From assembly GCA_020205615.1 (NCBI GenBank), contig CM035163.1, forward strand, positions 52,921,899 to 52,985,898: DNA of 64,000 nt, written 5' to 3'. Every line of letters starts with the position of its first letter. The first letter of the stretch is position 1. The notes beneath the pieces are model-generated. The model worked only from the letters and a program-made list of their open reading frames with translations. It did no database searches and had not been told where the DNA came from. The stretch comes from Panax quinquefolius (lineage: Eukaryota > Streptophyta > Magnoliopsida > Apiales > Araliaceae). The position numbers and the translations under genes were made by a program. This document shows, piece after piece, positions 1-11,395 of the stretch.

Positions 1-555
1 CAGCAAAAGTTATTCCAATGAATAATATAAATAAGGAACCGGTCCCGTACAGAAACGCATGCATGTGATGTTCCAACAAAATAATAATAAAGAGCGGAAC
101 CGGTTAGGTGTAAAACACATGCATGAGGATGTTCCAATGTAATAATAATAAAAGACGGAACCAGTCCGAATTGTAAAACACATGCATGCAGGATGTTCCA
201 AATGAATAATAAAAGGCGGAATAATATAAGGATTTCACCAAGTATAGGGAGTCGCGATATACTGAGTTATTCCAATGAATAAATAAGAATGGAATAACAT
301 AAGGATTTCACCAAGTATAGGGTATCTGGCGTATCTGAGTTATTCAATCGAATAATAAAGAATGGAATAATGAAGTTCTCTTCGTGAATAAGAAAGAATA
401 ACACCCCTTATGGGTACAACAAATAATATCCCTTACCTTAGAAATTTGAATATTGGAAAAGTGAAGAAGAAAATACTTTTCTTCTTCTCTCTCTATAGTT
501 TCTCTCTCTGAGTTTCAAATTGAATTCGTAAGAAATAATGAAGGAATGAGCTTTC

Positions 556-563
556 TATTTATA
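556..563 (-). promoter_or_regulatory. TATA box of the type A LTR
   Basis: TATAAATA on the minus strand, followed in the transcription direction by the GA-rich leader common to type A LTRs (AGAGAGAGAAA at about 486-510). This is the likely RNA polymerase II promoter of the LTR. Confidence 0.6.
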
Positions 564-715
564 GAAAAACCGAGGGTGGCTCTTGGTCTTAACGAAGGGT
601 CAAAATGACTCTTGGTAATATTGAAGAGACAACTACTATTCATGAAGGGTAATTAATCCTTGAACAATCAAGAAGAGTGCAGTTAACTCTTGGTAATATG
701 AAGGACAACTACTAT

Positions 716-893
716 TTGCGAGGGGTAATTACTATTATCGAAGGTAATTACTATTGGCGAAGGTAATTACTATTCACAAAGGTAATTACTATTCACAAAG
801 GTAATTACTATTCACAAAGATAATTACTTATCGATTTAAGGTAAAATACTATCGACGAAGGTAATTCTTATTCACAAAGGTAATTACTATTGA
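716..893 (-). repeat. Minisatellite inside the type A LTR
   Basis: Units of about 16-22 bases with the core GGTAATTACTATT followed by CACAAA or CGAAG. This is the reverse complement of the GTCGATAGTAATTACC arrays in the LTRs at 43820, 47180 and 54350. It lies upstream of the TATA box in LTR orientation. Confidence 0.8.
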
Positions 894-1824
894 AGAAGGG
901 ACTCTTAGATGATGATATATATGGGCCCCCCATAAAATAATCAAACTTACCACAAACATCTCATAATGCACTCTTTATATACATCAAGGATTGAATAAAT
1001 ATTACCACAAATCATTTTATTTTTAATCAACACATATTTAATCTTTCAACAATTATTAATCATTTATAACTTGTCGTCTCAATTAATAATTTAATACTAT
1101 AACATATTATACAGATGATACTGTGACAATAATTGAATCAATAATATAGGAGATATGATGTAGCAATTACTGTAGCAATAATTGAGCATAGCTGTGTGAC
1201 TTCTCACGTAAGCATTAATAATCAATATCGTGTGCTACTATACAACTACGCCAGACATCGTACTTTTATTAGGGTAGTTCAACAGCTTTTTGTGAATAAC
1301 ACCTCTGCAAGTTATTTTTATAGAAAAATAATTTTGTCGTTTTTAACTACGACAATACTTGGTTGTGGGGTCCACTAATGATTGAAAGTCGTCATTTAAT
1401 ATTCCCCGACAAAAAGAATATTCCCCGACCAAACGAATATTTTATAACAACTTGCTTACTTTGCAAAATTTATAAATATTACTCACAACTATAACATTAT
1501 ATCAAATTTATTCCATAATATTCAAAAATAATATTTAAAAAAAATTCATCTTTATTTATAAAAGCTGGGGTCTTACATATTTTTTTCAAAATAGCTTCTC
1601 TCCTCCCAAGTCAGAAATCAAAAACAAATATGCCAAAACTATGTAGTTTTGATAGACTATGCACAAATAAAACATACATTGTTGTGTATGGCCATTATTC
1701 TCATTTAAGAAAATTAGCCACAATCTTTCTAAAATTATTACTCATGGGAAAATGTTAGAGATGAGAGAGAAAGAGCATGAGATAACCATGTTAAAGGATA
1801 TTATAATCAGGATTTGGTTATCAT

Positions 1825-1877
1825 GAAGTTAATTTCATGGTAAGTTGGTCAATTGATTAATACAGTGCTGACATGCA
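1825..1877 (+). repeat. Left arm of an inverted repeat split by a solo LTR
   Basis: About 52 bases that pair with 4435-4486 in inverted orientation with a handful of mismatches (both contain TTGGTCAATTGA or its complement, and a GACATGCA end). With the solo LTR at 1893-4427 removed, the arms sit about 20 bases apart. This looks like a hairpin-forming non-autonomous element, but outer ends and target duplications were not found. Confidence 0.6.
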
Positions 1878-1892
1878 AAGATCACCTCCCGG

Positions 1893-4427
1893 TGTGAGAC
1901 CCCAGATTTTATCAATAAAGATTTAAATTTTGTCGAAATAATTTTTAATATTATGGTGTGAATTTGAGATAATATTATAGTTGTGGGTAGTATTTATAAA
2001 TTTTGCAAAGTATGCAAGTGGTTATATTATATTCGATCGGCCTGGGAATATTGATTTAGCGAGGAATATTGATAACTACCAATCATTGGTGGACCCTAAT
2101 AATGTAATTATCATTCGGATCGAGAAAACGATAAAAATATTTTTTATCAAATAACTACGGAAGTTTTACCGCTGATAATCGTTGAACTACTCCTAGAAGA
2201 AAAGTACAAGAATAATACGTGTGGTCGCATAAGAAAGACACACCAGATTGATTATCGACGCTTATGTGAGAAGTCACCCATTGATTCCATTATCGTCGAT
2301 TAATAATATGAATTATTATAAGCGATAATGACGTTTTGTTTTATTCATTATTAACGTAATAAAAGCGAAACATCTTTTATATAAAATGTAATACTTTATT
2401 AAAGTTATTCATAAATAGAATATATTATATTTTATTACGCATAGTGTTGCATAAGTATTTTTGCATAGTGTTTTGCATAGTGTTGCATAGTGTTTGCATA
2501 GTAAAATATTTTTATATAAATAGAATATATGATATTTTATTTAAAAGATTTTGCTTTAAATATGGACCGTCATATTAAAGTAAATCAATCTGGACCGATT
2601 CATGGATTAATTACTATGCATTCTATTTTCCTATAAATAAGCTCATTCCTTCATTATTTTCTTACTTAATTCAATGAAACTTTAGAGAGAGAAATTATAG
2701 AGAGAAGCTATAGAGAGAAAATTTATAGAGAGAGAAAAAGAAGAGTATTCTCGGTACTTCACTACTTTGATATCCAAAGGTCTTTTTACGGTAAGAAGGG
2801 GTATTATTTGTGTTGTAGTAAGTGGGTGTTATTCTTTCTTATTCATGAAGAGAACTTACGTTATTCCATTCATTATTATTCATTGGAATAACTGTAAAAG
2901 TGGTATACCCTATACATAACTCGGAGTATGCCATGATACCCTATACTTGGTGAAATCTTATGTTATTCCATTCTTATTTATTCTCATTTGAATAACTCAG
3001 ATATGCTGTAATCCCCTATACTTGGTGATCTTCTTACGTTATTCCATTCTTTATTATTCTCGTTGGAATATCCTCGTCGTGTGTTTTACACGCACACGGT
3101 TCCATTGTTTATTATTCCGCATTTATTATTTCATTGGAATATCCTGCTTGTGTGTTTTTTAGGACCGGTTCCATTGTTTATTATTCAAACATTTATTATT
3201 ACATTTGGATCATCATCCCGATTGTGAATTTCACGACTGGTTCCGTTATTATTATTACGTTGGAATAACTCATCTATGCTAAGTAATCGCATGCATGCGT
3301 GGTGATTTCTTTTGTTATTCCATTCTTTATTATACCGGTTGGTTAAAACTTTGACTTATACTCCATGAAATTAGTAGAATATCCTCGATATTCGTTTCAT
3401 CTAAGTATCTTTTCATGGAAATATTCTTCCGATCATTCTTAAATTTTACTCTACAAAACAAAGATTCTTGTTGACAATTTGGACGTTATTGGTTCATGGA
3501 TAAATTAATTCTTGAACTTGTTTTATTGAATTCTTATATCATTGTCATCATCCTCATGTTTATATTATGTTGAAAGTCATCGTGGCTGTAATGCATAGAT
3601 GGACTTGGTATGATTATGACCGTGGATTATGCTTGTGTAATCGCTTAATCGTAATGTTACAAATGATGTGAAAATTAAAAGTCTTCATTCGTCTGTAGTA
3701 GCATTGATGGGACGCTTTTTGGTATGATTATGGCTATGGATTCTCTCTCGACGAGGAGCAAAGATGAATTATTTTATGGCATGATCAGACTGGTTGATGA
3801 AAACACGATTATCTTTGGTAGTAGTGCATAGATAATTCGTGGCCGTGATCTTAAAGAATATCCTGGCCACGTAGTGCGAGGATGATTTAATGATGTATTA
3901 TTTATTGAATGAGTCTCAAATGATAAAAGTGATGAAAAACTTTTAAATCATAAAAGATAATAGATTTCATTCTCTACTTGACTCTTTTAATGGATTGCAT
4001 ATTCCGCTGCAGTTAAACTGGTTGTCTATTGTATTTTATCAGTTTAACACTGTTAAAGGCTAATGATAATTTATTATGTATTATCTTAGTCATAATATTT
4101 CTTATTGGGCTAGTTGACCTCACCCCTTTCTTTCAATGTTCTCTTCGTGAAATGAGAATATATTTGGGACGAGTCGAGAAGCGGAGTAATGGTCCAGAGG
4201 ATAGAATTAGTAGTCCTCACTATTCTGTGAAATAGTGTGATAATAGTTGTAATGAGGACTCCTTTTGAGTTTGTATAATATCTAGTAGACAATATTTGTA
4301 TTCAAACTCACGCTTTATGTCGTATTGCATACTAGCAGCTTATATTAGTAAGTTGTATTTGAATTTATGTACCATGTAAGTGGTGACCCAAGATGGGTGA
4401 CGTATACCTAATTTTGGGGGCGTCACA
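1893..4427 (+). mobile_element. Solo LTR, divergent type A chromovirus
   Basis: 2535 bases, starting TGTGAGACCCC and ending GGGGGCGTCACA. Flanks are CCCGG (1888-1892) and CCTGG (4428-4432), a five-base duplication with one C/T difference. Inside are a TATA box, a GA-rich leader, CATGCATG repeats and the AGTGCATAGATGG-like repeats of type A LTRs. No internal coding region is present, so it is most simply the product of recombination between the two LTRs of a former element. It is clearly more divergent than the copies at 43195-56356. Confidence 0.85.
2632..2639 (+). promoter_or_regulatory. TATA box of the solo LTR
   Basis: TATAAATA, about 45 bases ahead of a run of AGAGAGAGAAA-type sequence, in the same arrangement as the other type A LTRs. 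Confidence 0.55.
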
Positions 4428-4434
4428 CCTGGCC

Positions 4435-4486
4435 TGCATGTCGGCATTGTATTGTTCAATTGACCAAAGTTAACTTCATGTTAATC
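4435..4486 (-). repeat. Right arm of the split inverted repeat
   Basis: Inverted partner of 1825-1877, immediately outside the right end of the solo LTR. The LTR therefore landed in or beside the loop of the hairpin. Confidence 0.6.
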
Positions 4487-4989
4487 ACTCCCTTATAAAC
4501 AATTGATACTATATTTAATACTATATAATCATTTCTTTAATTCTTGTGCACAACTTTAAAACTTCATATATTATGGGACAGAGTAAGTATTTAAAAAGGA
4601 ACGAAGAAAATAATTAATTTTCATTAGAAATTTGACACATAAAAAAACAAAATATCTAAAATGACAATTAAAAAGAAATAGAGGGTAAGTATGCAAACAT
4701 TAGTATCTCCATGTCAATCGTAAGTCATCATTTGGCTATTTTATATTTATTTTTAGGTAGTAAATAATTTCAAGAGAATAATTATTTTCATATGAAGACC
4801 TAATCTTTTGCATCTAGTATTTTTATTTATAGGTATCTTTTTTATTATTAATGTAAGGAGAGTTTTTGAAATTATCATATTTTTATTTAAAAAATACCAA
4901 AGTATCCCATTTTAATTGCTATTATAAATTGTCATATTCAAGATAGTAAGATGTATTCCTAAAGTCTCAAGAGTTTTAATCCCAAAAAA
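4487..4989. other. AT-rich spacer, no gene seen
   Basis: No open frame with recognisable similarity, no clear repeat boundary. It separates the inverted-repeat element from the start of a copia-like LTR. Confidence 0.5.
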
Positions 4990-5142
4990 TGTTGGAAATG
5001 AGATTTGAATTGAATGGGAAAATTGACTTCAAAGTCCGATCGGATCGGATCGGGTTGTGGACGTGACGGGCGGGTTCGTGATATATATTTTTATCATCAC
5101 AATACTACGTCGTTTTGACGACGGTTACATGCAAATTTTTCC

Positions 5143-5150
5143 TATAAATA
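5143..5150 (+). promoter_or_regulatory. TATA box of the putative copia LTR
   Basis: TATAAATA, preceded by a GC-richer block (CGGATCGGATCGGG at about 5038) and followed about 50 bases later by a CT-rich tract, as expected for an LTR promoter and start region. Confidence 0.45.
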
Positions 5151-5195
5151 AATGGTGTGGGAAAGCATTTGAGATAACAAATTTTCCCTTCTCAA

Positions 5196-5335
5196 ATTTT
5201 CCCTCCCGTTCCGTTCTGCAGAAAATTCCCGTTCCCCGTTCTATCAGTAAATTTCCGTTCCATTCTTAAGAATATTCCCGTTCCCGTTCTGCAAAATCCC
5301 GTTCCATTCTGCTTTTTCCGTTCCATTCTTTGTGT
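5196..5335 (+). repeat. CCGTTCC-rich tandem repeat after the TATA box
   Basis: Irregular tandem units around TTCCCGTTCC(A)TTCTGC, at least seven copies. It would be near the 5' end of the element's RNA if the TATA box is used. Confidence 0.6.
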
Positions 5336-7416
5336 TGAAAAAGTGCAGTGTGTTCTTCATTTTCTTACTGTAAGTACATGCATCATTACTATAGAAATAA
5401 TTTCTATTTCTATTTACATGCATCATTATTGAAAAGTTCTGTACATAACAAAAATTTTGGTTCGATGAATTCTTAATTTTGTAATGCTACTAATTAAGAA
5501 TTGAAATCTGTTTTATCTTGGGAAGCAATTATTCAATTAACCCTTAGCATCTGTAGGGGAATAAATTTGCTTTAAGGAGACTTTGTGAATTCAAAGGACT
5601 CGAATTTATATTTTTCATTTTACAAATTGTTTCTATTTTGCATAATTTATTATTATTATATTTATATGCATTATTAAATAATACTATATATTACAGATAA
5701 CAATCTTAAAGCAAATTTAATTTTTCTGTAATTATAGTATTGTTTAAGTTAACAGAAAATTGTTTTATGTGAATAGGAAATTATTTTATAGAACAAATTT
5801 TTTGTTTTATAAAAAGTGCATTTCTGGAAACTCTGTTTTTGTTTTAGTTTTCTGCAATTCATTTTTGTTGCACTCAAATTGGAAAATCGTGATTCTGCAC
5901 TCAAATTGAAACGTGATTCTGGAAATTGCTGCATGCATATTACAATGATTGTGCATGTTAATTAATGTTCCTGCAGTATGTTAGAAATATATATTCTGTT
6001 TATATATATTGTATGTTAATATGTTTGAGTTTTACATGCACAACAAGTATGTTAATATGGTTGAGTTTTGCATGTTAATATGTTAAATTGTTTTATTTGA
6101 AATAAGTCAGAATATTCTACATGCAAAGTTCACTCATTGCATTCTCTAATTTAATAGTTTTTGTTCATATTCGGTTATAAAGTTACCGTTAGAGTGTAGT
6201 ATATTAATTACATAGCATTAATTACATATTACCTATAAGTGCAGTATATTATTACATCTCGGTTTTTGTTTTAAAAGTTAATGAAGTGCAGTAAGTATTC
6301 TGCAAAAATGATTACATCATCATTATAGCGGTACTTGTGTAAATTCCTTTGGTTTGAAATTCTTTTTCTTTTCGGAAATCAAGTCACCAAAGTAGAATTT
6401 TTGTAACATAATTACATGTTGCATATATTTTATAATAATGATTGCATGTTTGTATATTATTCTTTTGCAATTTGATTTCAAATTTTTAGAAAGTTTGAAT
6501 TCTTGAAAGAATTGAATTGATAATTTCTATCACTTGTAAATATCCTGCAACAACATCACATGAAACTATACTTGTTGAAATACACTTGTTGTTATTAGTA
6601 GGTAACATAATTTCCTGTTTATTATCTTGTCTTCTTATACTATCCATATGAGTGCATGTTTTGTTGTGATTTACACGTGTATGACATTTATTATTGCATG
6701 TTCTGATTTCCTGCAATAAAGTGCAGTAAGTTTAAATAGTAAATATATATTGAATTTAATATTGCATGTTCTGTTAATCACATAAGTCTGAAAGGTATTA
6801 ATATATTATAATATATTATAATATACTATAATGTGTTCATTTTGGCCAGAGTAAATATATACTGAATCAAGATATTTTATACCAAGTATATCGTTGATTC
6901 TAATTGTGACTTATATTAAACATAAGTCGGTAGTTCTTATATTGTGTAAATTGAATATTCATATAGGATAACATATATATATTGTGTTCATTTACTTACG
7001 TAATTGATGTATACTGGACTTAATAATTAGCAGTTATGTTATATTAGTAGGTTACTTACTATTTATAAATATTGCATGTTAATAGATATATAATATTTTG
7101 TTTATATATATTTTGTTATTATATATAAATTACATGTTAAAATTGCATGTATTTCTAATATTGTTTAAATATATACATGTGTAGTATATATAATATTTTG
7201 TTTTATGTAAATGTAAAATTGTTTGCATATTAATAGATATTATTCATTATTGTTTTCAAATTCATATAATGATTTATTTTTATTACTAATATATATTATT
7301 GTGTTATATATAATTATTATTTCAAAAAACAAATTTGTAAACAAAATTTGTTACATCTTGTCATAAACAGAAATTTGTTTCGCTCATCGATGATAGACTT
7401 TATTTGTATAATAGAA

Positions 7417-7970
7417 ATGGCTTCTACAAGCACCATTCTCGCCGTGAGTATGTCTCATGGAGAAAAGCCTAAAAGGTTCAATGGAACTGATTTCAAGCGT
7501 TGGCAACAAAAAATGTTATTCTATCTCACAACATTGAATTTGGCTCGGTTTCTACAAGAGGACTGTCCTACTCTTGTTAAAGGGGAAACTGACAAAGAGA
7601 AAGTGGCTGCTGTTGATGCATGGAAACATGCAGATTTTATTTGCAGGAACTATGTGATGAATGGATTAGATAATACTTTGTATAATGTGTATTGTACAAT
7701 CCAAACTGCAAAAGAAGTGTGGGAATCTTTAGACAAGAAATATAAAACTGAAGATGCTGGCATGAAAAAATTCATAGTCGGTAGATTTCTAGTTTATAAA
7801 ATGGTAGATTCCAAAGCAGTTATCACTCAGATTCAAGAATTACAAGTAATTCTATATGACATTCATTCTGAAGGAATGTCATTAAGTGATTTATTCCAAG
7901 TTGCAGCAATGATTGAGAAGCTTCCACCATCATGGAAAGACTTCAAGAATTATCTGAAGCATAAACGCAA
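7417..7970 (+). pseudogene. Ty1/copia gag, truncated at the 3' side
   Basis: The reading frame is open from 7348, but the start giving the family N-terminus (MASTSTILAVSM) is at 7417. About 185 codons match the capsid part of plant copia Gag (UBN2-type): a KRFNGTDFKRWQQKM block, a WKHADFICRNYVMNGL block, KEVWESLDKKYKTEDAG, and EKLPPSWKDFKNYLKHKR near the end. Gag packages the element RNA into virus-like particles in the cytoplasm. The zinc knuckle and all of pol are missing: homology stops near 7970, where a type B LTR in antisense begins. The frame continues through that LTR to 8268, making a 306-codon chimeric frame. The gag portion itself has no break, unlike most others here, so this element may be of a different age or lineage from the copia at 35042. 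Confidence 0.85.
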
Positions 7971-8059
7971 AGTAGAGAATGCAAACTACTATCTTCTATG
8001 TATGAATTTAAAAGTTCATCGTCTATCTTTTATCCCTGTAATATCAATCAATATATATC

Positions 8060-8205
8060 GGAATCAAATATTCATCTTTTGCACTATGTGCCAAAGATAT
8101 TCATCGATTGGTCATGTTCATCTAAACACTGCATTCATCTTTGCACTACGGCCAAAGATATTTATCGAAATCATTCATCTTTGCACTACAAGCCAAAGAT
8201 ATTCA
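8060..8205 (-). repeat. Tandem repeat of the type B LTR
   Basis: Units of about 45-55 bases containing CATCTTTGCACTA and CCAAAGATATTCATCG. The same arrays occur in every type B LTR in the window, in the part after the TATA box. Confidence 0.75.
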
Positions 8206-8779
8206 ATAATATCATCATTTAAGATCGAGGATGATGAAAATATTTTTAAAGAAACGAATCCAAATTGAAACAAAATGACAAGGATTAAGGATTAAGGATT
8301 CAGTACTTTGTTTTATCTATGTCCAAAAATACCTCAAAAATAATCATAGTGGTGTAAAATTCAAGAATGATCAAAACATGGATACAATCAAAGCTAGTAT
8401 CCACAATAGATATTTTGGGACTAAAAGGAAAATTTTATTTTTCGATGAATAGTCCGTATTCGTGAATAAGATCAGATATCGTGAATAAAGGCAGATATCG
8501 TGAATAGTAACTCAGACACCAAAAGTTCTAAATTTGATAAAAACTTCAAATCAATATTTTAGCATAATGATATTGAAGAAATAATATCATTACTGAAAAA
8601 AATATCCCTTACCTCACAAAGACAATTTCTTAGTAAAAAACAGGATATAGGCTATGACTTGAACTTGCCGAGTATAGCAATACTCAAAATATACTCAAAA
8701 TACTCACAAGAATACGCCGATAATATAGAGAGAGAAAATTTGATTTACGGTGTGATTTTCAATTCTAACCTAAGCACCC

Positions 8780-8787
8780 TATTTATA
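8780..8787 (-). promoter_or_regulatory. TATA box of the type B LTR
   Basis: TATAAATA on the minus strand in the context CCTATAAATAGGGTGCTTAGG, the same context as at 57293 in the outer type B element. Confidence 0.6.
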
Positions 8788-10124
8788 GGAAAACGCTTAG
8801 AACATTCAAAGTAGAAAATTTAATATAATATTAATATATATAAAAATTTTCCCACGCACACTCTTATAAACTGAAATCAGCTCATTTCAACAACCAACCA
8901 AGCCCACCAAACATATCAAAAACGTTTTTCTAATTTAAATTATTTTAAACTTCCAAAAGTCAATTATTTCGGAGCTTTGGAACTTCAATAATTCATAATA
9001 AATAGCCCTTTTATCAAAAAAATTTGAATCTCGTGAGTTTTTATAGGAAATCCAATTCCCTACAACTTTACAGAAGAAATTTTTTCCAAATTCCAAACAG
9101 AAATTGACCGAAATCCACAAACGGGCGATTTTACATGCTATAATCAAATTTCGATCAATAAATGGGATCCATGACATGTTTAACATGTTTTAAACATTTA
9201 TTGCAACAAAAATACTCTTCCTCCTCAATACTCATATATCCCACATTCGTTGTAAAAATATCACCATTATTATATTATTAAAATAATATATTTAAATGAA
9301 TTATTTTATCGAGAAAAAGATAAAATATTAATTTTCAACAATTGTCACATTAAAATTTTCTCCATCAATATCCACATAAAATCAATATTTTCCTCATTAT
9401 ATAAATCGATAATTAATTATTCACAAATAATATTACAGAATCACAAGATCTTGCAACCGTGCCGTCCTCAGGAAAGAGGGCTTTCAATAAGAATTTCTCC
9501 TTCTTGGTAGCGCAATTAGGTGACCAAACCTCTCCTTAGGCGTAACTTTCTAGACATTGCCAATAATGTTATCTAATAATATTATTAGGATAATATGAAT
9601 TATTGCTTCGATAATGAAAATCTTTGTGTAATGACAATTATTGAAACAACAACAATATAAAATATCAACGCATCAATTATTAAATCAATAAAATCTTGAA
9701 TAAGGTAATTATCGTAACCATTATTGAGTAGTGCCTTCTTACGCAAGAATCAATAATTGGTGCAATACCTAGTGTCTTCTTGTGTTTTAACCACCAAAGT
9801 ATTTTAACAAAGAGATAATCTGTAACAACTAAGCCGTTATTTTTAAACAACTTATATTTGTCGTTTTCTTCATCCAATCGCTTTCAAGTTATGGGGCCCA
9901 CAAAAGACTGCTAGGTAAATGCACGAATATTTCCGATTGCAAGAATATTCCACAACCAAACGAATATTCCCCTAACAACAATGAATATTTTATAACCACT
10001 TGCTTATTTTGAAATATTTGCGTATTTTACCCATAACTATCCACATTAATCAAATCAACCTTACTATTTCAAAATAATAAATAGAGAAAATTAAATTTCA
10101 TTAATAATAAGTTGGGGTCTTACA

Positions 10125-10136
10125 ACCTCCCTCCTT
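10125..10136 (-). other. Polypurine tract
   Basis: AAGGAGGGAGGT on the minus strand directly before the LTR start. It primes plus-strand DNA synthesis in Ty3/gypsy elements. Confidence 0.8.
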
Positions 10137-11395
10137 ATGAAATTTCGTCCTCAAAATTGACGACGTGCACGGTGTTTGAAAAGGTGAGGATACCTCGCTT
10201 TCATTTCCGCTTTCCAATTCCTGTGTCATTTTCTCTATAGCATGATTCCTCCGTAAAACTTTAACTTGTGGTATGACCTTTACGCGTAGGACATGCTCCT
10301 TCCTATCCAAGATTTTGACAGTACCTCCTCATACGTTAAGTCTTGGCTATCTCATGGGGTTCAACTTTCTATAACGTGGTTCGGGTCTTTCACATATTTA
10401 GGAAGTACAGATATGTGAAACACATTATGAACACTGAGACATACTCGGAGGTAACGCGAGTACATAGGATACATTTCCTACTCGGTCAAGAATTTGAAAT
10501 GGACCAATAAATCGTGGATTGAGCTTTCCTTTCTTCCCAAATCTTGTAACTCCCTTCCATGGAGCAACTCGCAACAATACATGTTCCCCTATACTAAATT
10601 CCACGTCCTTTCGATGAAGATCCGCGATAACTCTTTTGTCGATCTTGTCTTGCTTTGTATCGTTGTCGAAACATTTGGATCTTTTAGGTGAGTCATACGT
10701 ACTTAACTCGGGTCCCAACAATGTTGCTTCACCTACCTCATCCCAACATATTGAGAAGCGACACTTTTCGTCCATTTAATGCTTTAAATGGAGCCACACC
10801 TATACTTGCTTCGATAACTGTTGTTGTAGGAGAATTCCACCAATGGTAAATACTTATCCCAACCGCCTTGAAGTTCAGGACATAGAGTCTTAATAGATCT
10901 TCAAGAGTTTGAATAGTCCTCTCGATTGTTCGTCCGCTTTGAGGATGGTATCTTAGAACTAAATCGCAAATCCGTGTCCATAGCTTTTTGCAAGCTAACT
11001 CAAAATCTTGAAGTGAATCTTGGGTCACGATCCAAACTATGGATACAGTGCATGCCATGCAACCTCACAATCTCATTCACGTATATACTAGCAAGACGTT
11101 CAAGGGAATAAGTCTCCGTATCGCAAGAAATGAGCGAGACTTTGGTTAATCTATCAACAATAACCCAAATAACATTGATGCCTTTAAGAAACCGTAGGAA
11201 GACCGTTAACGAAATCCATGGTAATGTGTTCCCACTTTCATTTCGGAATCTCAAGTGGTTACAACGGACCCTTAGGTACTAGATGCTCCGCCTTTACACG
11301 TTGACAAGTTAAACACATTGAGATAAACTTTGCAATCTCTCTCTTCATATTGTTCCATCAAAATGTATGTCGAAGATCATGATACATTTTGGTAC
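10137..11395 (-). pseudogene. Chromovirus integrase and chromodomain remnant
   Basis: Broken frames on the minus strand encode the C-terminal half of a Tekay-like Pol: integrase core pieces ([10 protein letters not shown] around 11150, DPRFTSRF near 11010), the conserved [15 protein letters not shown] and [25 protein letters not shown] blocks (10425-10775), then chromodomain pieces ([23 protein letters not shown], 10230-10310). The frame is interrupted several times. It is split from its upstream part (13280-13925) by a copia solo LTR whose five-base duplication lies inside the integrase zinc region. In an intact element the chromodomain targets integration to particular chromatin. Here no working protein can be made. 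Confidence 0.85.

Larger units (their letters stand above)
1..1577 (-). repeat. Type A chromovirus LTR, truncated by the window edge
   Basis: Read on the minus strand this starts TGTAAGACCCC at 1577 and matches the type A LTRs at 43195, 46553 and 53721: a TATA box, a GA-rich leader, then CATGCATG-bearing repeats. Its far end lies outside the window, so it is either a solo LTR or the 5' LTR of a minus-strand element lying mostly to the left. It encodes no protein. Confidence 0.85.
4990..7416 (+). repeat. Probable 5' LTR and leader of a copia element
   Basis: The stretch starts TGTTGGAAATGAG, a common form for the first bases of plant Ty1/copia LTRs, has a TATA box at 5143 and a pyrimidine-rich repeated block after it, and leads to a copia gag start at 7417. 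No second LTR copy is in the window and no primer-binding site was found, so the LTR/leader boundary is unknown. From about 5340 on it is very AT-rich with scattered GCATGTTAATATGTT-like motifs. It may include other insertions. Confidence 0.4.
7971..10124 (-). repeat. Type B LTR, missing its 3' end
   Basis: On the minus strand it starts TGTAAGACCCCAAC at 10124 next to a purine tract and follows the type B LTR (24371-27045, 31798-34466) as far as about 7971, where copia gag begins. About the last 450-500 bases of the LTR are absent. The junction has short similarity on both sides (GTAGAGAATG), consistent with illegitimate recombination. It is the 3' LTR of the damaged minus-strand element at 7971-15211. 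Confidence 0.85.

Noticed and set aside
5038..5060. CGGATCGGATCGGG repeat as a possible telomere-like tract
   Set aside because: Only two to three units and not the plant TTTAGGG sequence.
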